Positions 1 to 7,803 of a stretch of DNA of 32,891 nt are shown here, one piece after another. Position 1 is the first letter of the stretch, and every line of letters starts with the position of its first letter. The notes under the pieces were generated by a model that searched no databases, was not told the DNA's origin, and saw only the letters and a list, made by a program, of their open reading frames with translations. Both the position numbers and the translations under genes were made by a program. Source of the stretch: a virus; IMG/VR virus record IMGVR_UViG_3300046468_001408, positions 1 through 32,891 of that record; one strand, given 5' to 3'.

Positions 1-7
1 TGTTGAT

Positions 8-196
8 ATGTTTGAGTTTAAATTCAAGTTTGATGAACCTGAGTGTGTTACATTTCGGTTTGACGGTTCATTGGACGAATACTTAAACGGTGTATTTCGG
101 TGCAGGTTTGTGACTGGTCGAAGAGGTCCTTTTGGTTGCTCTTTTGGGTGTTTTGATTTGTTATGGGTAAAACATTTAAACACGGAGGGAAAATAA
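8..196 (+). CDS. small hypothetical protein
   Basis: A 62-residue protein that I do not recognise. The N-terminus alternates aromatic and charged residues (FEFKFKFDEPE), as in a beta-strand, and there are three cysteines in the second half. The start lies at the window edge, so a Shine-Dalgarno cannot be judged and the true start might be further left. Its TAA stop shares one base with the ATG of the next gene (TAATG), the usual sign of translational coupling in this phage. The place just before the portal gene fits a small accessory gene between terminase and portal. The chance that it is spurious is real. Confidence 0.45.
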   Translation: MFEFKFKFDEPECVTFRFDGSLDEYLNGVFRCRFVTGRRGPFGCSFGCFDLLWVKHLNTEGK

Positions 197-393
197 TGAT
201 TAAACAAGAATTTGATGGTGGAAGCTGGGAGGGGCTGGAGTTAGACAAATGGAAAGACGGAATAAAGTATGATGTAGTGAGTAAATGTTTCGTGCATGAT
301 CTTGTCCACAGGCCTACCGAAGAAGAATTAGAGTTAAGAAAAAGAGCGGAGGCTTTGGAATACCTATGGATAGGCCATTATCTAATTGATTAA
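196..393 (+). CDS. small hypothetical protein
   Basis: A 65-residue acidic protein of unknown function. I chose the ATG at 196 over an in-frame ATG at 163 because GGAGGG (184-189) lies 6 nt before it, and because the upstream stop overlaps it as TAATG. The sequence has a middle rich in Trp, Lys and Asp and a helix rich in Glu and Arg (EEELELRKRAEALEYLW). There is no signal peptide or membrane segment. It is followed by a 94-nt gap before the next strong ribosome site. Confidence 0.6.
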   Translation: MIKQEFDGGSWEGLELDKWKDGIKYDVVSKCFVHDLVHRPTEEELELRKRAEALEYLWIGHYLID

Positions 394-487
394 TAACAGC
401 CCATTTGGGAGCATATTGTAAAAGTCAAAAATAAGCTGTTCTAAAATGTTACACTGTTGTTATTAAAATATAACAGGAGTAAAAAGA

Positions 488-868
488 ATGAAAACTATCT
501 TTTTGTGGCTTAAGGCATTAGGTTTGTGGTTATTGGTAAAAGAAAATAGGAATATGGGGATTGCATACACTAAAAAAGCCCTTGTTGTTATAGATTTATT
601 CTCAAAAATGACTAAAACTACTAAGGATGACGCAATAGCTGCTTATTTAGTTAAAAAAATCGATCAGGTTGCCAAAATAAATGGGCAATCTGATGAGCAA
701 GTTATTCAATATGCTGCTGATGCGGTGACTTCAATTAGTAAAGGCGATTTAAAAGACGTTGTTGTGAAGTACGAGGGCAGCAAGATTAAAGTTGGTTTTA
801 AGAATGTTACTGCTGGCTACAACCCTAAGAATGGCAGCCTAAGTCTTGAATATAGCAAATCTTTATAG
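488..868 (+). CDS. hypothetical protein with hydrophobic N-terminus
   Basis: A 126-residue protein preceded by a strong Shine-Dalgarno (CAGGAGTAAAAAGAATG). Residues 1-17 are hydrophobic (FLWLKALGLWLL) and could be a membrane anchor. The middle is helical and rich in Lys and Asp, and the C-terminus looks like beta-strands (VVVKYEGSKIKVGFK). An alternative start at 548-556 would remove the hydrophobic part, but its ribosome site is poorer. It ends 8 nt before the portal start. I do not recognise the family, and holin is only one of several possibilities. Confidence 0.65.
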   Translation: MKTIFLWLKALGLWLLVKENRNMGIAYTKKALVVIDLFSKMTKTTKDDAIAAYLVKKIDQVAKINGQSDEQVIQYAADAVTSISKGDLKDVVVKYEGSKIKVGFKNVTAGYNPKNGSLSLEYSKSL

Positions 869-876
869 AGTGAGCC

Positions 877-2244
877 GTGCCTTTTTTTACTGACCCAATT
901 AAAAATCTGAATCCGTTTAAAAAATCAGCAACCCCAGGTTCAAAAACAGCAACCAACGAGGATAGTATATTTAGACAGTTATTGAGAGGTGGCCAAAATG
1001 ACGGCTACTCGCTGTACAAAAATGTTGCCCCTATTGGTCATGCTGTTGACATGATTGCAGAAAAAGTATCTCAATTACAGCCAGTTGTTGTAGATCGCAA
1101 CAATGTTGTTGTCGATGGTGGTGTTGATATATATAGTTTATTAAGAAAACCAAACGCTGTACAACGCTACTCAGAATTCATGATGCAGTTAGCAACAGAT
1201 TTTTTAATTTATAACAACGCTTATGTGCATCTATCAAACAACACAAAATACAAATCGAAATATATAACACCTGTTTGCGATAGGACAGTTACAATTACAG
1301 AAACAGATGGGGTTAGGAATTACATAGTAAATAACACAGGTTTTTATTCTTCTATTAACGGATTGTATGTACAAAAGTATAACGAAAATGACGGACGCAT
1401 TGTTGGGGCTAATAATCTGGGCGAGTTAATCCATATCAAGGGGTATTTGGGGCAAAATGAAACAAAGGCAACGTCTAAACTGTTAGCACTGGCTCAAGAT
1501 GCTCAAATTGTTGAAAAATCATTGTTACAAGTCGCGTCGTTCCTAGATCGTGGATACTCTGGGTCAGGTATCCTGCAAACAAACTTTAAAAATACAGATA
1601 AATTTGAAAGGTTTAAGAAGGATTTAAGCAATTACTATACAGGGGCGCAAAACGAAGGGCGTATGATGGCGTTGAATGGAACCGAGGTTGCATTACACAT
1701 GCATAACAACCGAAGCAACAAAGATATGCAAGCAAATGAAAACAAAGAGCAGTCTAAAATGGCAATCTATCAACGATACGATATCCCAGAGCCTTTGGTA
1801 AACTCAGGGTCTCAAACTTACAATAACTATCAAACCGCCTTATACGCTTTATACGAAAATGCGGTTTTCCCAACATTCAACGCAATTTTTGACGCAATAT
1901 CTGAATCGTTTATAACCAGAAATATTTTAAAACCAGAATATCGAATAACGTGCGACTCGTCAAAGGTCTCAGCAATGAAGCTAAGAGAAGCAGAAGAGGT
2001 CAGAATGCTTAAATTGGCTAATGCTCTAACTGTAAACGAAATGAGAAGCCGCCTCGGATATGAAAAATTAAAAGAACATGGTGATGAAGTATACCGACCG
2101 ATGTCTGAAATACCAATAAGCCAAGACCCATATTCGGATCAAGGAACAAAAAAAGAGTGGATAGACCAAATCAAAGCACTAGATGGACAATATTCAGATG
2201 ATTACCTAAACAGCTTGTGGAATGAATACAACGGAAAAAAATAA
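877..2244 (+). CDS. portal protein, HK97 family
   Basis: The portal forms the dodecameric ring at the capsid vertex through which DNA is packaged and ejected, and to which the neck docks. The 455-residue length, the N-terminal region that runs past a hydrophobic helix (AVDMIAEKVSQL, about 55-68) and YSLLRKPN, and the C-terminal part with MKLREAEEVRMLKLANALTVNEMRSRLGYE all fit phage_portal (HK97 gp3-like). The start is GTG at 877, since the first in-frame ATG comes only after about 55 residues; another GTG lies just upstream at 870 in a different frame. The 3' end overlaps the minor head gene by 23 nt, which suggests coupling. The identification rests on sequence pattern plus position before a MuF-like gene and a protease. 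Confidence 0.9.
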   Translation: MPFFTDPIKNLNPFKKSATPGSKTATNEDSIFRQLLRGGQNDGYSLYKNVAPIGHAVDMIAEKVSQLQPVVVDRNNVVVDGGVDIYSLLRKPNAVQRYSEFMMQLATDFLIYNNAYVHLSNNTKYKSKYITPVCDRTVTITETDGVRNYIVNNTGFYSSINGLYVQKYNENDGRIVGANNLGELIHIKGYLGQNETKATSKLLALAQDAQIVEKSLLQVASFLDRGYSGSGILQTNFKNTDKFERFKKDLSNYYTGAQNEGRMMALNGTEVALHMHNNRSNKDMQANENKEQSKMAIYQRYDIPEPLVNSGSQTYNNYQTALYALYENAVFPTFNAIFDAISESFITRNILKPEYRITCDSSKVSAMKLREAEEVRMLKLANALTVNEMRSRLGYEKLKEHGDEVYRPMSEIPISQDPYSDQGTKKEWIDQIKALDGQYSDDYLNSLWNEYNGKK

Positions 2245-3055
2245 TAGAGCAAAGCGAAACCTAGCGCTTAAGCTTGCATTAGAAAAAACATTCACACGTG
2301 AGCTGGTTTCGTATTTTGAAAACATAAGAAAAGATGTTGTTTCATTTTATACTGCGACTGGGTTGCTAATTAATGCTGATATATATCAAAAGCAAACAGA
2401 GGATATGCTTGAAAGGCATTATAAGCGTGTTATAAGGAATTTTATCAATGAGGGCAGGTATTCATATAGGAAAAGTCTGGAAGTTAAAGGAATTGAGTAT
2501 AAGCAAGAGCAGGAAGATGAAGATGAAAAGATAAAGGCCACGTCTGTATTAATAGCATTGGCGTTTGTAGAAACAATCCTGCAAAAACGAGCATCGCAGT
2601 TAATAGAGACGACTAGTGATAATGTTAAAGATACTGTTAAGCGGGCAACTGAAAAGGCTGGGGAGTCTGGCACTAAAATTAACGAAGAATTTAACAAGGG
2701 TTTAAATCGTACATTTAAGGGACGGCAAGCTATGATAGCGTTGACAGAGACCCAGTTTATGGCTGAACGTGCTAAAAATATTGAGGCATCGGTAATATCT
2801 AGGAATGGGAATGTTGACCCTAGCAGTATTAACGATGGTATTGTTGTGGGCAACCCAGATGTCAAGAAGGAATGGGCTGCTGTTTTGGATGAAAAAACAA
2901 GGTTTAGTCATGCAGTAGCTGATGGGCAGGTTAAGGGTATAAATGACCCGTATATTGTGAACGGTGAATATATGATGTACCCTGGCGATACAAGCATGGG
3001 GGCATCGCTTGAAAATATTATAAATTGTCGGTGCAGTAGTCTATATGGTGTATAA
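2222..3055 (+). CDS. phage head morphogenesis (MuF-like minor head) protein
   Basis: This is a minor head protein of the SPP1 gp7 / Mu gpF type, 277 residues. The diagnostic part is the C-terminus: a segment ending in EKTRFSHAVADGQ (about 223-235), then GEYMMYPGD and a final NCRC (268-271). This is the conserved MuF pattern of (D/E)-TR--H, PGD and a cysteine pair. The N-terminal two thirds are helical and rich in Lys and Glu. The start overlaps the portal 3' end. Proteins of this family enter the procapsid with the portal and may be ejected with the DNA. There is no C-terminal toxin fusion. Confidence 0.88.
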   Translation: MNTTEKNNRAKRNLALKLALEKTFTRELVSYFENIRKDVVSFYTATGLLINADIYQKQTEDMLERHYKRVIRNFINEGRYSYRKSLEVKGIEYKQEQEDEDEKIKATSVLIALAFVETILQKRASQLIETTSDNVKDTVKRATEKAGESGTKINEEFNKGLNRTFKGRQAMIALTETQFMAERAKNIEASVISRNGNVDPSSINDGIVVGNPDVKKEWAAVLDEKTRFSHAVADGQVKGINDPYIVNGEYMMYPGDTSMGASLENIINCRCSSLYGV

Positions 3056-3065
3056 TGGAGTGAAA

Positions 3066-4109
3066 ATGGAAAGCAAAAACTTAGAATATAAAAATCTGTC
3101 GTTTGAAATAAAAGAGTTTAACAATGATGATCCTGATTGTTTTTATTTTGAAGGATATGGATCAACCTTTGGGAATATTGACCGTGGGAACGATGTTGTA
3201 GTTAAAGGGGCATTTGCTGAAAGCTTAAAAGAACAAATGCCTAAGTTGTTGTGGCAACACAAAATGGATATGCCTATAGGTATATTTACAGACGCTTACG
3301 AGGATGCTAAAGGCCTTTACGTTAAAGGAAAGATGCCAAGGGATGATAAATTTGTTTCTGAGCGTGTTATTCCACAAATGAAAGTAGGGTCTATCAATGA
3401 TATGTCTATTGGTTTTTCAATTAAAGATGCTGGCTATGAAAAACACAATGGGGATAGCGTCCGAATGATTAAATCTGTTGATTTGTTTGAGGTTTCGTTG
3501 GTTACTATACCCATGAACCCAGAGGCAGCTATTACAAGTAAGGCATTCACCCCATTCCAAGACAGCTTGTCTATTTACGAAAAAGAGTATACATGGGTAC
3601 CGTCTGAAGCGTTAGAGCGTGTTCAAAAAGAATTGCCAATAGACCAGCAAAAAACGGCGTTCTTATTTTATGACGAGAAAAAACAAGAAGGGGCGTACCA
3701 GATTGCCGATATTGTTGATGGTGAATTACAAATAATTCCTAAAGCGTTGTTTTTGGCTAGTGCAGCGATTAAAGGTCGCAAATCAGTAGATGGTATTGAT
3801 GATATTAGCGTGGCTATTGAGTCAATCAATAAGTATTATGACAAGATCGATGGAGTTGATAGCCCATTGCAAAAAAACATGGTTCAACAGTTTGAGCAAT
3901 TTGGGCATATCAAGGATGCATCTGACTTTTTGAAAGCATACGGATTAAGCAACCAAGAAGCTACTGCGTTTTTAGCCTGTGTTAAAAAAATTCAAGACAA
4001 AAAAGATATTGCCGACAAAATTATTGACGCTGAAAAGAAAGCATCTGAAACTTTGTTGTCAGAAATAAAATCGAGTTTGCAAAATATACAAGAAAAAATA
4101 AAAGATTAA
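3066..4109 (+). CDS. HK97-type prohead serine protease with C-terminal extension
   Basis: This maturation protease (peptidase U35 / S78 fold) cleaves the scaffold or delta domain of the capsid protein and itself. A likely catalytic triad can be read: His65 in LLWQHK, Ser114 in NDMSIGF and Glu142 in LFEVSLV, with spacing like HK97 gp4 (about 65/115/146). The start at 3066 is preferred over 3045 because TGGAGTG lies 4-5 nt upstream. The protein has 347 residues. The protease part takes about 160, and the rest is an extension with an alpha/beta segment (FLFYDEKKQ to NKYYDKI) and a lysine-rich helical tail. Such extensions often act as scaffold; that role is inferred. Confidence 0.9.
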   Translation: MESKNLEYKNLSFEIKEFNNDDPDCFYFEGYGSTFGNIDRGNDVVVKGAFAESLKEQMPKLLWQHKMDMPIGIFTDAYEDAKGLYVKGKMPRDDKFVSERVIPQMKVGSINDMSIGFSIKDAGYEKHNGDSVRMIKSVDLFEVSLVTIPMNPEAAITSKAFTPFQDSLSIYEKEYTWVPSEALERVQKELPIDQQKTAFLFYDEKKQEGAYQIADIVDGELQIIPKALFLASAAIKGRKSVDGIDDISVAIESINKYYDKIDGVDSPLQKNMVQQFEQFGHIKDASDFLKAYGLSNQEATAFLACVKKIQDKKDIADKIIDAEKKASETLLSEIKSSLQNIQEKIKD

Positions 4110-4117
4110 AAACGGGA

Positions 4118-4142
4118 AGGAGTAAAACTATGAAAGTAAAAA
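4118..4142 (+). repeat. 25-bp repeat of a translation start region, copy 1
   Basis: The sequence from AGGAGT through the ATG and the first codons (MKVK) is identical over 25 bp to 6607-6631, in front of the 87-residue gene. The two genes are otherwise unrelated. This suggests that the membrane-protein insert arrived with, or recombined at, a copied ribosome site. Confidence 0.8.
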
Positions 4143-4711
4143 ATATGTCTGATAGTAACGAAAAATCAAAAGAGCTTTTAAGACAAGCTGAATTACGTAT
4201 AAAAGGAATACTTGAATTTTCAAGTGAGCTAGACAACAAAATTTTCAAGCTATTAGCATTAACAACCGCAATATCATCTGTTTTAGTTTTTTTTCTTATA
4301 AATCAGCATAGTACATTTACTAATAAGAATTTATTGTTTTCTTTGATTTTTGCTCTTGGCATTATATCTTTTGCAACATTTTCTTTGTTAATGGCAATTA
4401 AGCCATCTGAATATAAGGGGTTAGGGTTGCCACTGAGTGAATTTGAGGACGAGAAATCACTCGATGAAATAATTCAAAGAGCAAAAGATCGATATGATAC
4501 CCGTTTTAACAGGAACAGGGCTTTGAATGATAAAAAATCTAAGTGGTTAAAAAGCTCTATTACGCTATTAGCTATGATGCCGATTGTAACGGGTGGGTTT
4601 TATCTAACCCTAAAATCCCTTTGTGTCCCAGTTCCCGTCATCGCCGTCTTTTGGGTAATCTTTACATTTTGCGCTCATTTTAGTGCATCAAGGGATAATT
4701 TTGTTATTTAA
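4130..4711 (+). CDS. multi-pass membrane protein, moron (PycTM/SLATT-like topology)
   Basis: A 193-residue protein inserted between protease and capsid genes, which are normally adjacent. It has an N-terminal amphipathic helix (ELLRQAELRIKGILEFSSELDNK), two membrane segments (about 38-58 and 67-90), a charged soluble helix (about 107-140, with RFNRNRALNDKKSKW), then two more hydrophobic segments (about 142-161 and 166-184). A soluble helix, a TM pair and another soluble helix is the layout of the 2TM effectors of bacterial antiphage systems (PycTM, SLATT). I see this as topology and general pattern only, not a proven homology. In a phage it could act in superinfection exclusion. It has a strong ribosome site (AAGGAGTAAAACTATG). 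Confidence 0.85.
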   Translation: MKVKNMSDSNEKSKELLRQAELRIKGILEFSSELDNKIFKLLALTTAISSVLVFFLINQHSTFTNKNLLFSLIFALGIISFATFSLLMAIKPSEYKGLGLPLSEFEDEKSLDEIIQRAKDRYDTRFNRNRALNDKKSKWLKSSITLLAMMPIVTGGFYLTLKSLCVPVPVIAVFWVIFTFCAHFSASRDNFVI

Positions 4712-4734
4712 TTTAAAATATTGGCAAAAAATTA

Positions 4735-4743
4735 TGCTATATT
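4735..4743 (+). promoter_or_regulatory. possible extended -10 promoter before the capsid gene
   Basis: TGCTATATT matches the extended -10 pattern (TGn plus TATATT). No good -35 is found 17 bp upstream. It lies in the 132-nt gap between the membrane-protein insert and the capsid gene, and would give a leader of about 95 nt. A local promoter would separate capsid expression from the insert. Confidence 0.35.
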
Positions 4744-4843
4744 AAATATCATAGATTTGTCAATACTCGAAATGAGTTATCTATCGCAATGAATAGAGCA
4801 TAATCAATTTTGTTGTTTTGTTAGATAATTACAGGAGTAAAAA

Positions 4844-6079
4844 ATGAGTGTAGAAATGAAAACTACCGAACAGGGAGCTAATGCTGAGCTAAGTGCGGTA
4901 TTAGAAGGGTTGAAAAGCATCGAAGGTGCAACTGGTGAGCAAAAATCTAAGGTTGAAGCCATCTTTTCGGATATTATGCGTTTTGAAGAGAAAAACAAGG
5001 AGTTGACGTTAAGTGCCGCCGAGACCGCTAAGGAATTAAAAGCGGCTCAAGAGCGTTTAGAGACTTTAGAATTATCCGTTTCTCAGAAGTCTATAGGGTC
5101 TTCTGATTATAAAGAGTCTCCGGAGTATAAGGCTTTGAACTTGGCTATGAAAAATGGGTTGTCGTGGGAACAACACTTAAATGCTGAGCAGAAGTCGTTG
5201 TTGCGCACAGACGTTGGTACTAGCGGCGGTTTTTTAGTCCCAGACGCAATTGATGCTAAGATTCGGTCAAAAATCACAGAGGTTAGTGATATTCGGCGAC
5301 TTGCCGATGCTTCAACGGTAACTACTAAAAGCCTTTCTGTAGTGATTGACGGTGAAGCCCCTTATGCACCATTCGAGGGTGAAACAGAGTCGGGGAAACA
5401 AGTTGGGCTTGACGCTGAAGAGGAAACTGTCACCCTATATAGCCAGCGTTCTGTCGTAAAGCTTACGGATGAGCAAATAAATTTTACGCCAACTGATATG
5501 GTTAGCCACATGGAAAAAAAGGTTGTTCGTGGTTTTATAGCTGGTGAAGGCAATGGGTTTTTAAATGGTACAGGAGTCAAAATGCCAAAAGGTGTGTTGA
5601 AGACTGCTAGTGTACCTACATACGAAACTGCTGCAGCTAATAAATTATCGTTTACCGATGTGGTGGATTTAAAGGGCGAGTTAAAAAAGTCTTACCATTC
5701 TAACGCTGTTTATTTCATGAGTCCAAAAACTTACGTTAAATTAAGACTAGAATTAGAAACTGGCGGGAACGGATTGTTTTGGAAGCAAAATAGCGATGGG
5801 CCAAATACGATTGATGGCACGTCTTATGTGCTTATGCCCGACATGGCTGATGTAACAGGGTTGACGGGGCAATCAGCGTTGGCTGCTTCTGGGGACATCG
5901 TTGTTGGGCTTGGTGATTTCTTCACAGGATATCAAATACTAGACCTTGAGGGTACCAAGTTGGTCATAAACCCATACAGCCAAGATTCCGAGGCTATTAT
6001 TAAATACACTTGGAAGCGATGGCTGACTGGCCAAGTGCAAATGCCTGAAGCCTTTGCATTGTTAAAAATCAAAGCTTAA
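4844..6079 (+). CDS. major capsid protein, HK97 fold
   Basis: This is the 411-residue HK97-type shell protein. Residues 1-85 form a charged coiled coil (KNKELTLSAAETAKELKAAQERLETLEL), the delta domain that acts as internal scaffold and is removed by the protease. The mature part probably starts near the SLLRTDVGTSGGFLVP segment, a hallmark of the family. Later landmarks are RRLADAST, the E-loop region with APFEGETESGK, and FLNGTG. The start has a clear ribosome site (CAGGAGTAAAAAATG). It is followed by a strong stem-loop. Neighbours (protease upstream, connectors downstream) agree with this call. Confidence 0.95.
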   Translation: MSVEMKTTEQGANAELSAVLEGLKSIEGATGEQKSKVEAIFSDIMRFEEKNKELTLSAAETAKELKAAQERLETLELSVSQKSIGSSDYKESPEYKALNLAMKNGLSWEQHLNAEQKSLLRTDVGTSGGFLVPDAIDAKIRSKITEVSDIRRLADASTVTTKSLSVVIDGEAPYAPFEGETESGKQVGLDAEEETVTLYSQRSVVKLTDEQINFTPTDMVSHMEKKVVRGFIAGEGNGFLNGTGVKMPKGVLKTASVPTYETAAANKLSFTDVVDLKGELKKSYHSNAVYFMSPKTYVKLRLELETGGNGLFWKQNSDGPNTIDGTSYVLMPDMADVTGLTGQSALAASGDIVVGLGDFFTGYQILDLEGTKLVINPYSQDSEAIIKYTWKRWLTGQVQMPEAFALLKIKA

Positions 6080-6095
6080 TAGAATTATTGTTATA

Positions 6096-6115
6096 CCCCA
6101 CGTTTATTCGTGGGG
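6096..6115 (+). terminator. stem-loop after the capsid gene
   Basis: CCCCACG and CGTGGGG form a 7-bp GC-rich stem with a TTTATT loop, 17 nt after the capsid stop. It is followed by CAATTTAGG rather than a true T run, so it may be a weak terminator or an element that stabilises the abundant capsid mRNA 3' end. Confidence 0.65.
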
Positions 6116-6134
6116 CAATTTAGGAGATTAAAAA

Positions 6135-6539
6135 ATGGATTATGATTTAAAGAGTTCTATCGATCCTGTAGTTGGGCTAAACTTTGGGGCTATTGCGACA
6201 GACACTACGACTGTTGGTAATATTATTGGTTCAGTAGGTTTCGGTTCGTTGGTATTCACTTTAGTAACCGGAACCGTAACTGACGGTGACTATACGCTTG
6301 TTATTGAGCATGGTGATGAACCTGATTTATCTGATGCAACTACAGTAGCTGCTACAGACCTTATTGGCGGACTACCATCATTCACGGCTGATACTGACGA
6401 CAATTCGGCCAAGTCTGTTGGTTATGTAGGGAAAAAACCATATGCTCGACCTAGTATCGTATCAGCTAATACTACTAGCGGTGCTTTTATTGGTGTGGTT
6501 GCTGTCAAAGGCCATGCTCTAAGCAAACCTACTGCTTAA
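6135..6539 (+). CDS. probable capsid decoration / stabilising protein
   Basis: A 134-residue beta-rich protein directly after the capsid gene. Its C-terminal pattern (VGYVGKKPYARPSIVSANT, then GAFIGVVAVKGHALSKPTA) is typical of small proteins found in this position in many HK97-type phages, often annotated hypothetical or head decoration. Residues 1-60 are rich in Thr, Val and Gly with no signal peptide. It has a good ribosome site (TAGGAGATTAAAAAATG). The role is inferred from position, and a structural role in the tail or neck is not excluded. Confidence 0.75.
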   Translation: MDYDLKSSIDPVVGLNFGAIATDTTTVGNIIGSVGFGSLVFTLVTGTVTDGDYTLVIEHGDEPDLSDATTVAATDLIGGLPSFTADTDDNSAKSVGYVGKKPYARPSIVSANTTSGAFIGVVAVKGHALSKPTA

Positions 6540-6549
6540 TATAATTAAG

Positions 6550-6558
6550 TGGTATAAT
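6550..6558 (+). promoter_or_regulatory. possible extended -10 promoter
   Basis: TGGTATAAT is a perfect extended -10 (TGn plus TATAAT) in the gap between the decoration-like gene and the next gene. No -35 is visible at 17 bp. The start point would be about 6565, just before the hairpin at 6576-6595. Confidence 0.45.
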
Positions 6559-6575
6559 AGAGGGGAATATATCAA

Positions 6576-6595
6576 GGTGGCTGTCAAAGGCCACC
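6576..6595 (+). terminator. hairpin with T-rich tail
   Basis: GGTGGC and GCCACC pair over 6 bp around an 8-nt loop and are followed by ATTTTATTATT, a terminator-like arrangement. The loop and 3' arm sequence (GCTGTCAAAGGCCA) repeats 14 bp of the end of the preceding gene (6501-6514), so the hairpin may derive from a partial duplication. It lies inside the leader of the next gene, so it could also be an attenuator. Confidence 0.5.
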
Positions 6596-6606
6596 ATTTT
6601 ATTATT

Positions 6607-6631
6607 AGGAGTAAAACTATGAAAGTAAAAA
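6607..6631 (+). repeat. 25-bp repeat of a translation start region, copy 2
   Basis: Identical to 4118-4142, from the Shine-Dalgarno AGGAGT through the start codon and the first codons of the 87-residue gene. Confidence 0.8.
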
Positions 6632-6882
6632 TTTTGCAAGACTGCATGTTTAATGTTAATGGCGAAAACATATCATTTACAAAGGGTGCAATTATTAATT
6701 CGTCACAAAAGTTTGCTAGCGTTAGGCAGGCTATGTTTATGCTTGGGTATGCTGAGGCTATAGAGGTAGACAATCCAACAAAAAAAACATTAGTAAAAGA
6801 AAACAAGGCTGTTCAATCAGAAAGATTGGAAACAAAAGTGGAGAAAGTAAAAAAGGTTGTTAAAAAGGCAATTAAGAAATGA
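6619..6882 (+). CDS. small hypothetical neck-region protein
   Basis: An 87-residue protein of unknown function between the decoration-like protein and the connector. The start at 6619 is set by AGGAGTAAAACTATG. A start at 6577 would read through a hairpin that has no ribosome site. Residues 1-50 look like a compact alpha/beta unit (MKVKILQD, then ISFTKGAIINSS and FMLGYAEAIEV). The last 30 residues are very lysine-rich (KVEKVKKVVKKAIKK), which suggests contact with nucleic acid or an acidic partner. It overlaps the next gene by ATGA. Confidence 0.75.
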   Translation: MKVKILQDCMFNVNGENISFTKGAIINSSQKFASVRQAMFMLGYAEAIEVDNPTKKTLVKENKAVQSERLETKVEKVKKVVKKAIKK

Positions 6883-7436
6883 CTATAGAATACAAGCGGA
6901 TTGGTAAGATTGAGAAAAATATAATTTCGTTAGACCAAGTCAAGGATTTTATACGATTATCCGGCGATGCCGAAAACTCAATGATTCAATTACTTATTGA
7001 TGCAGCGACAAAAAACGCTGAGGGCATTATGGGGTTAGACTTGCTAACAACTACGTATGAGTGTTACAGACGATCTTTTTACGGAGATTTAACTTTACGA
7101 CGTGCGCCTTATCAATCCCTTGTATCTATTGAATATTTAAAAAACAAAGTATACACAACACTAGATTTATCTGAGTACAAGCTATCAGACGGGGGCGTTT
7201 ATGGCATTATTGAGCAAATTGAAGCCCCTAGTGTAGATGGTGATGTAAAAGGGGTTAAAATCACGTTTAAATCGGGCTATGGTGATAATGCATCGGACGT
7301 TCCGGCTGATATTGTCATGGCGTTGCTACAGACCGTTCATTACTGGTATGATAACCGCGGAATATGTGGTTGCCCTGATGTGGCTAACGAGATTTATAGC
7401 CAGTATAGAATAATTGATGTATCTTATGAATTGTAA
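6879..7436 (+). CDS. head-tail connector, HK97 gp6-like
   Basis: A 185-residue protein of the Phage_connect / gp6-like adaptor type, which forms a ring below the portal. Typical features are the N-terminal LDQVKDFIRLSGDAENSMIQ, helical AATKNAEGIMGLDL, the RRAPYQSL strand turn, and the C-terminal helix with ADIVMALLQTVHYWYDNR. The start overlaps the previous stop (ATGA). The location between capsid genes and the next joining protein matches the HK97 order gp6-gp7-gp10. Confidence 0.85.
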   Translation: MTIEYKRIGKIEKNIISLDQVKDFIRLSGDAENSMIQLLIDAATKNAEGIMGLDLLTTTYECYRRSFYGDLTLRRAPYQSLVSIEYLKNKVYTTLDLSEYKLSDGGVYGIIEQIEAPSVDGDVKGVKITFKSGYGDNASDVPADIVMALLQTVHYWYDNRGICGCPDVANEIYSQYRIIDVSYEL

Positions 7437-7803
7437 ATCTGAAATCCCGGTTAAAAGTTTGAACCAAAAAGCCATCGTGCAAACACGGGCTATGGTGGGG
7501 TCTCATTTTGGCGTAACGGATTTAGCCGAGCAGTTTCTTGATTTAAGCGTTTTGTGGGGCAGGTTTGAAACGGATAAAAAAGGCTATCAGTCATTTGGTG
7601 GTGCTGGCATATCAGAATCTATTACTCATGTGTTTACGACACGATATACAAGCGTTATTACAGTTACTGATCAAGAATGGCTGTTGTATGATGGTGTGCG
7701 CTATAAAGTTGATAAGATTGAAAATATCAACGAGGAAAAGAAGTTTTTGCGATTATATTTAATTAGGCAGGGGAGTTCAGAGTTACCGGCTAACGATGGC
7801 TAG
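7426..7803 (+). CDS. head-tail joining protein (gp7 / SPP1 gp16-like)
   Basis: A 125-residue protein that resembles the phage head-tail joining (stopper) family: an N-terminal beta-strand (AIVQTR), a segment with VLWGRFET and FGGAGISESITHVFTTRYTSVITVTDQEWLLYDGVRYKV, and a C-terminal strand with EEKKFLRLYLIRQ. The pattern of W-R-E, H-F-R and a YDG-x-R-Y-x-V strand is characteristic. The start is unsure, because ATG 7417 and TTG 7414 are also in frame and none has a clear ribosome site. The 11-nt overlap with the connector suggests coupling. The 3' end overlaps the next start. Confidence 0.8.
   Translation: MNCKSEIPVKSLNQKAIVQTRAMVGSHFGVTDLAEQFLDLSVLWGRFETDKKGYQSFGGAGISESITHVFTTRYTSVITVTDQEWLLYDGVRYKVDKIENINEEKKFLRLYLIRQGSSELPANDG

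Noticed and set aside
2419-2865. A 148-codon minus-strand frame under the MuF-like gene
   Set aside because: Antisense shadow of a gene with recognised motifs; low-complexity Ser/Leu content and no ribosome site.
4758-4763. A TTGACA box on the minus strand before the capsid gene
   Set aside because: A TATAGC-like -10 lies at 16 bp, but it would only produce an antisense RNA to the membrane gene; too weak to claim.
6577-6618. Longer N-terminus for the 87-residue gene (start at 6577)
   Set aside because: It would be translated through the hairpin and has no ribosome site, while AGGAGT lies ideally before 6619.
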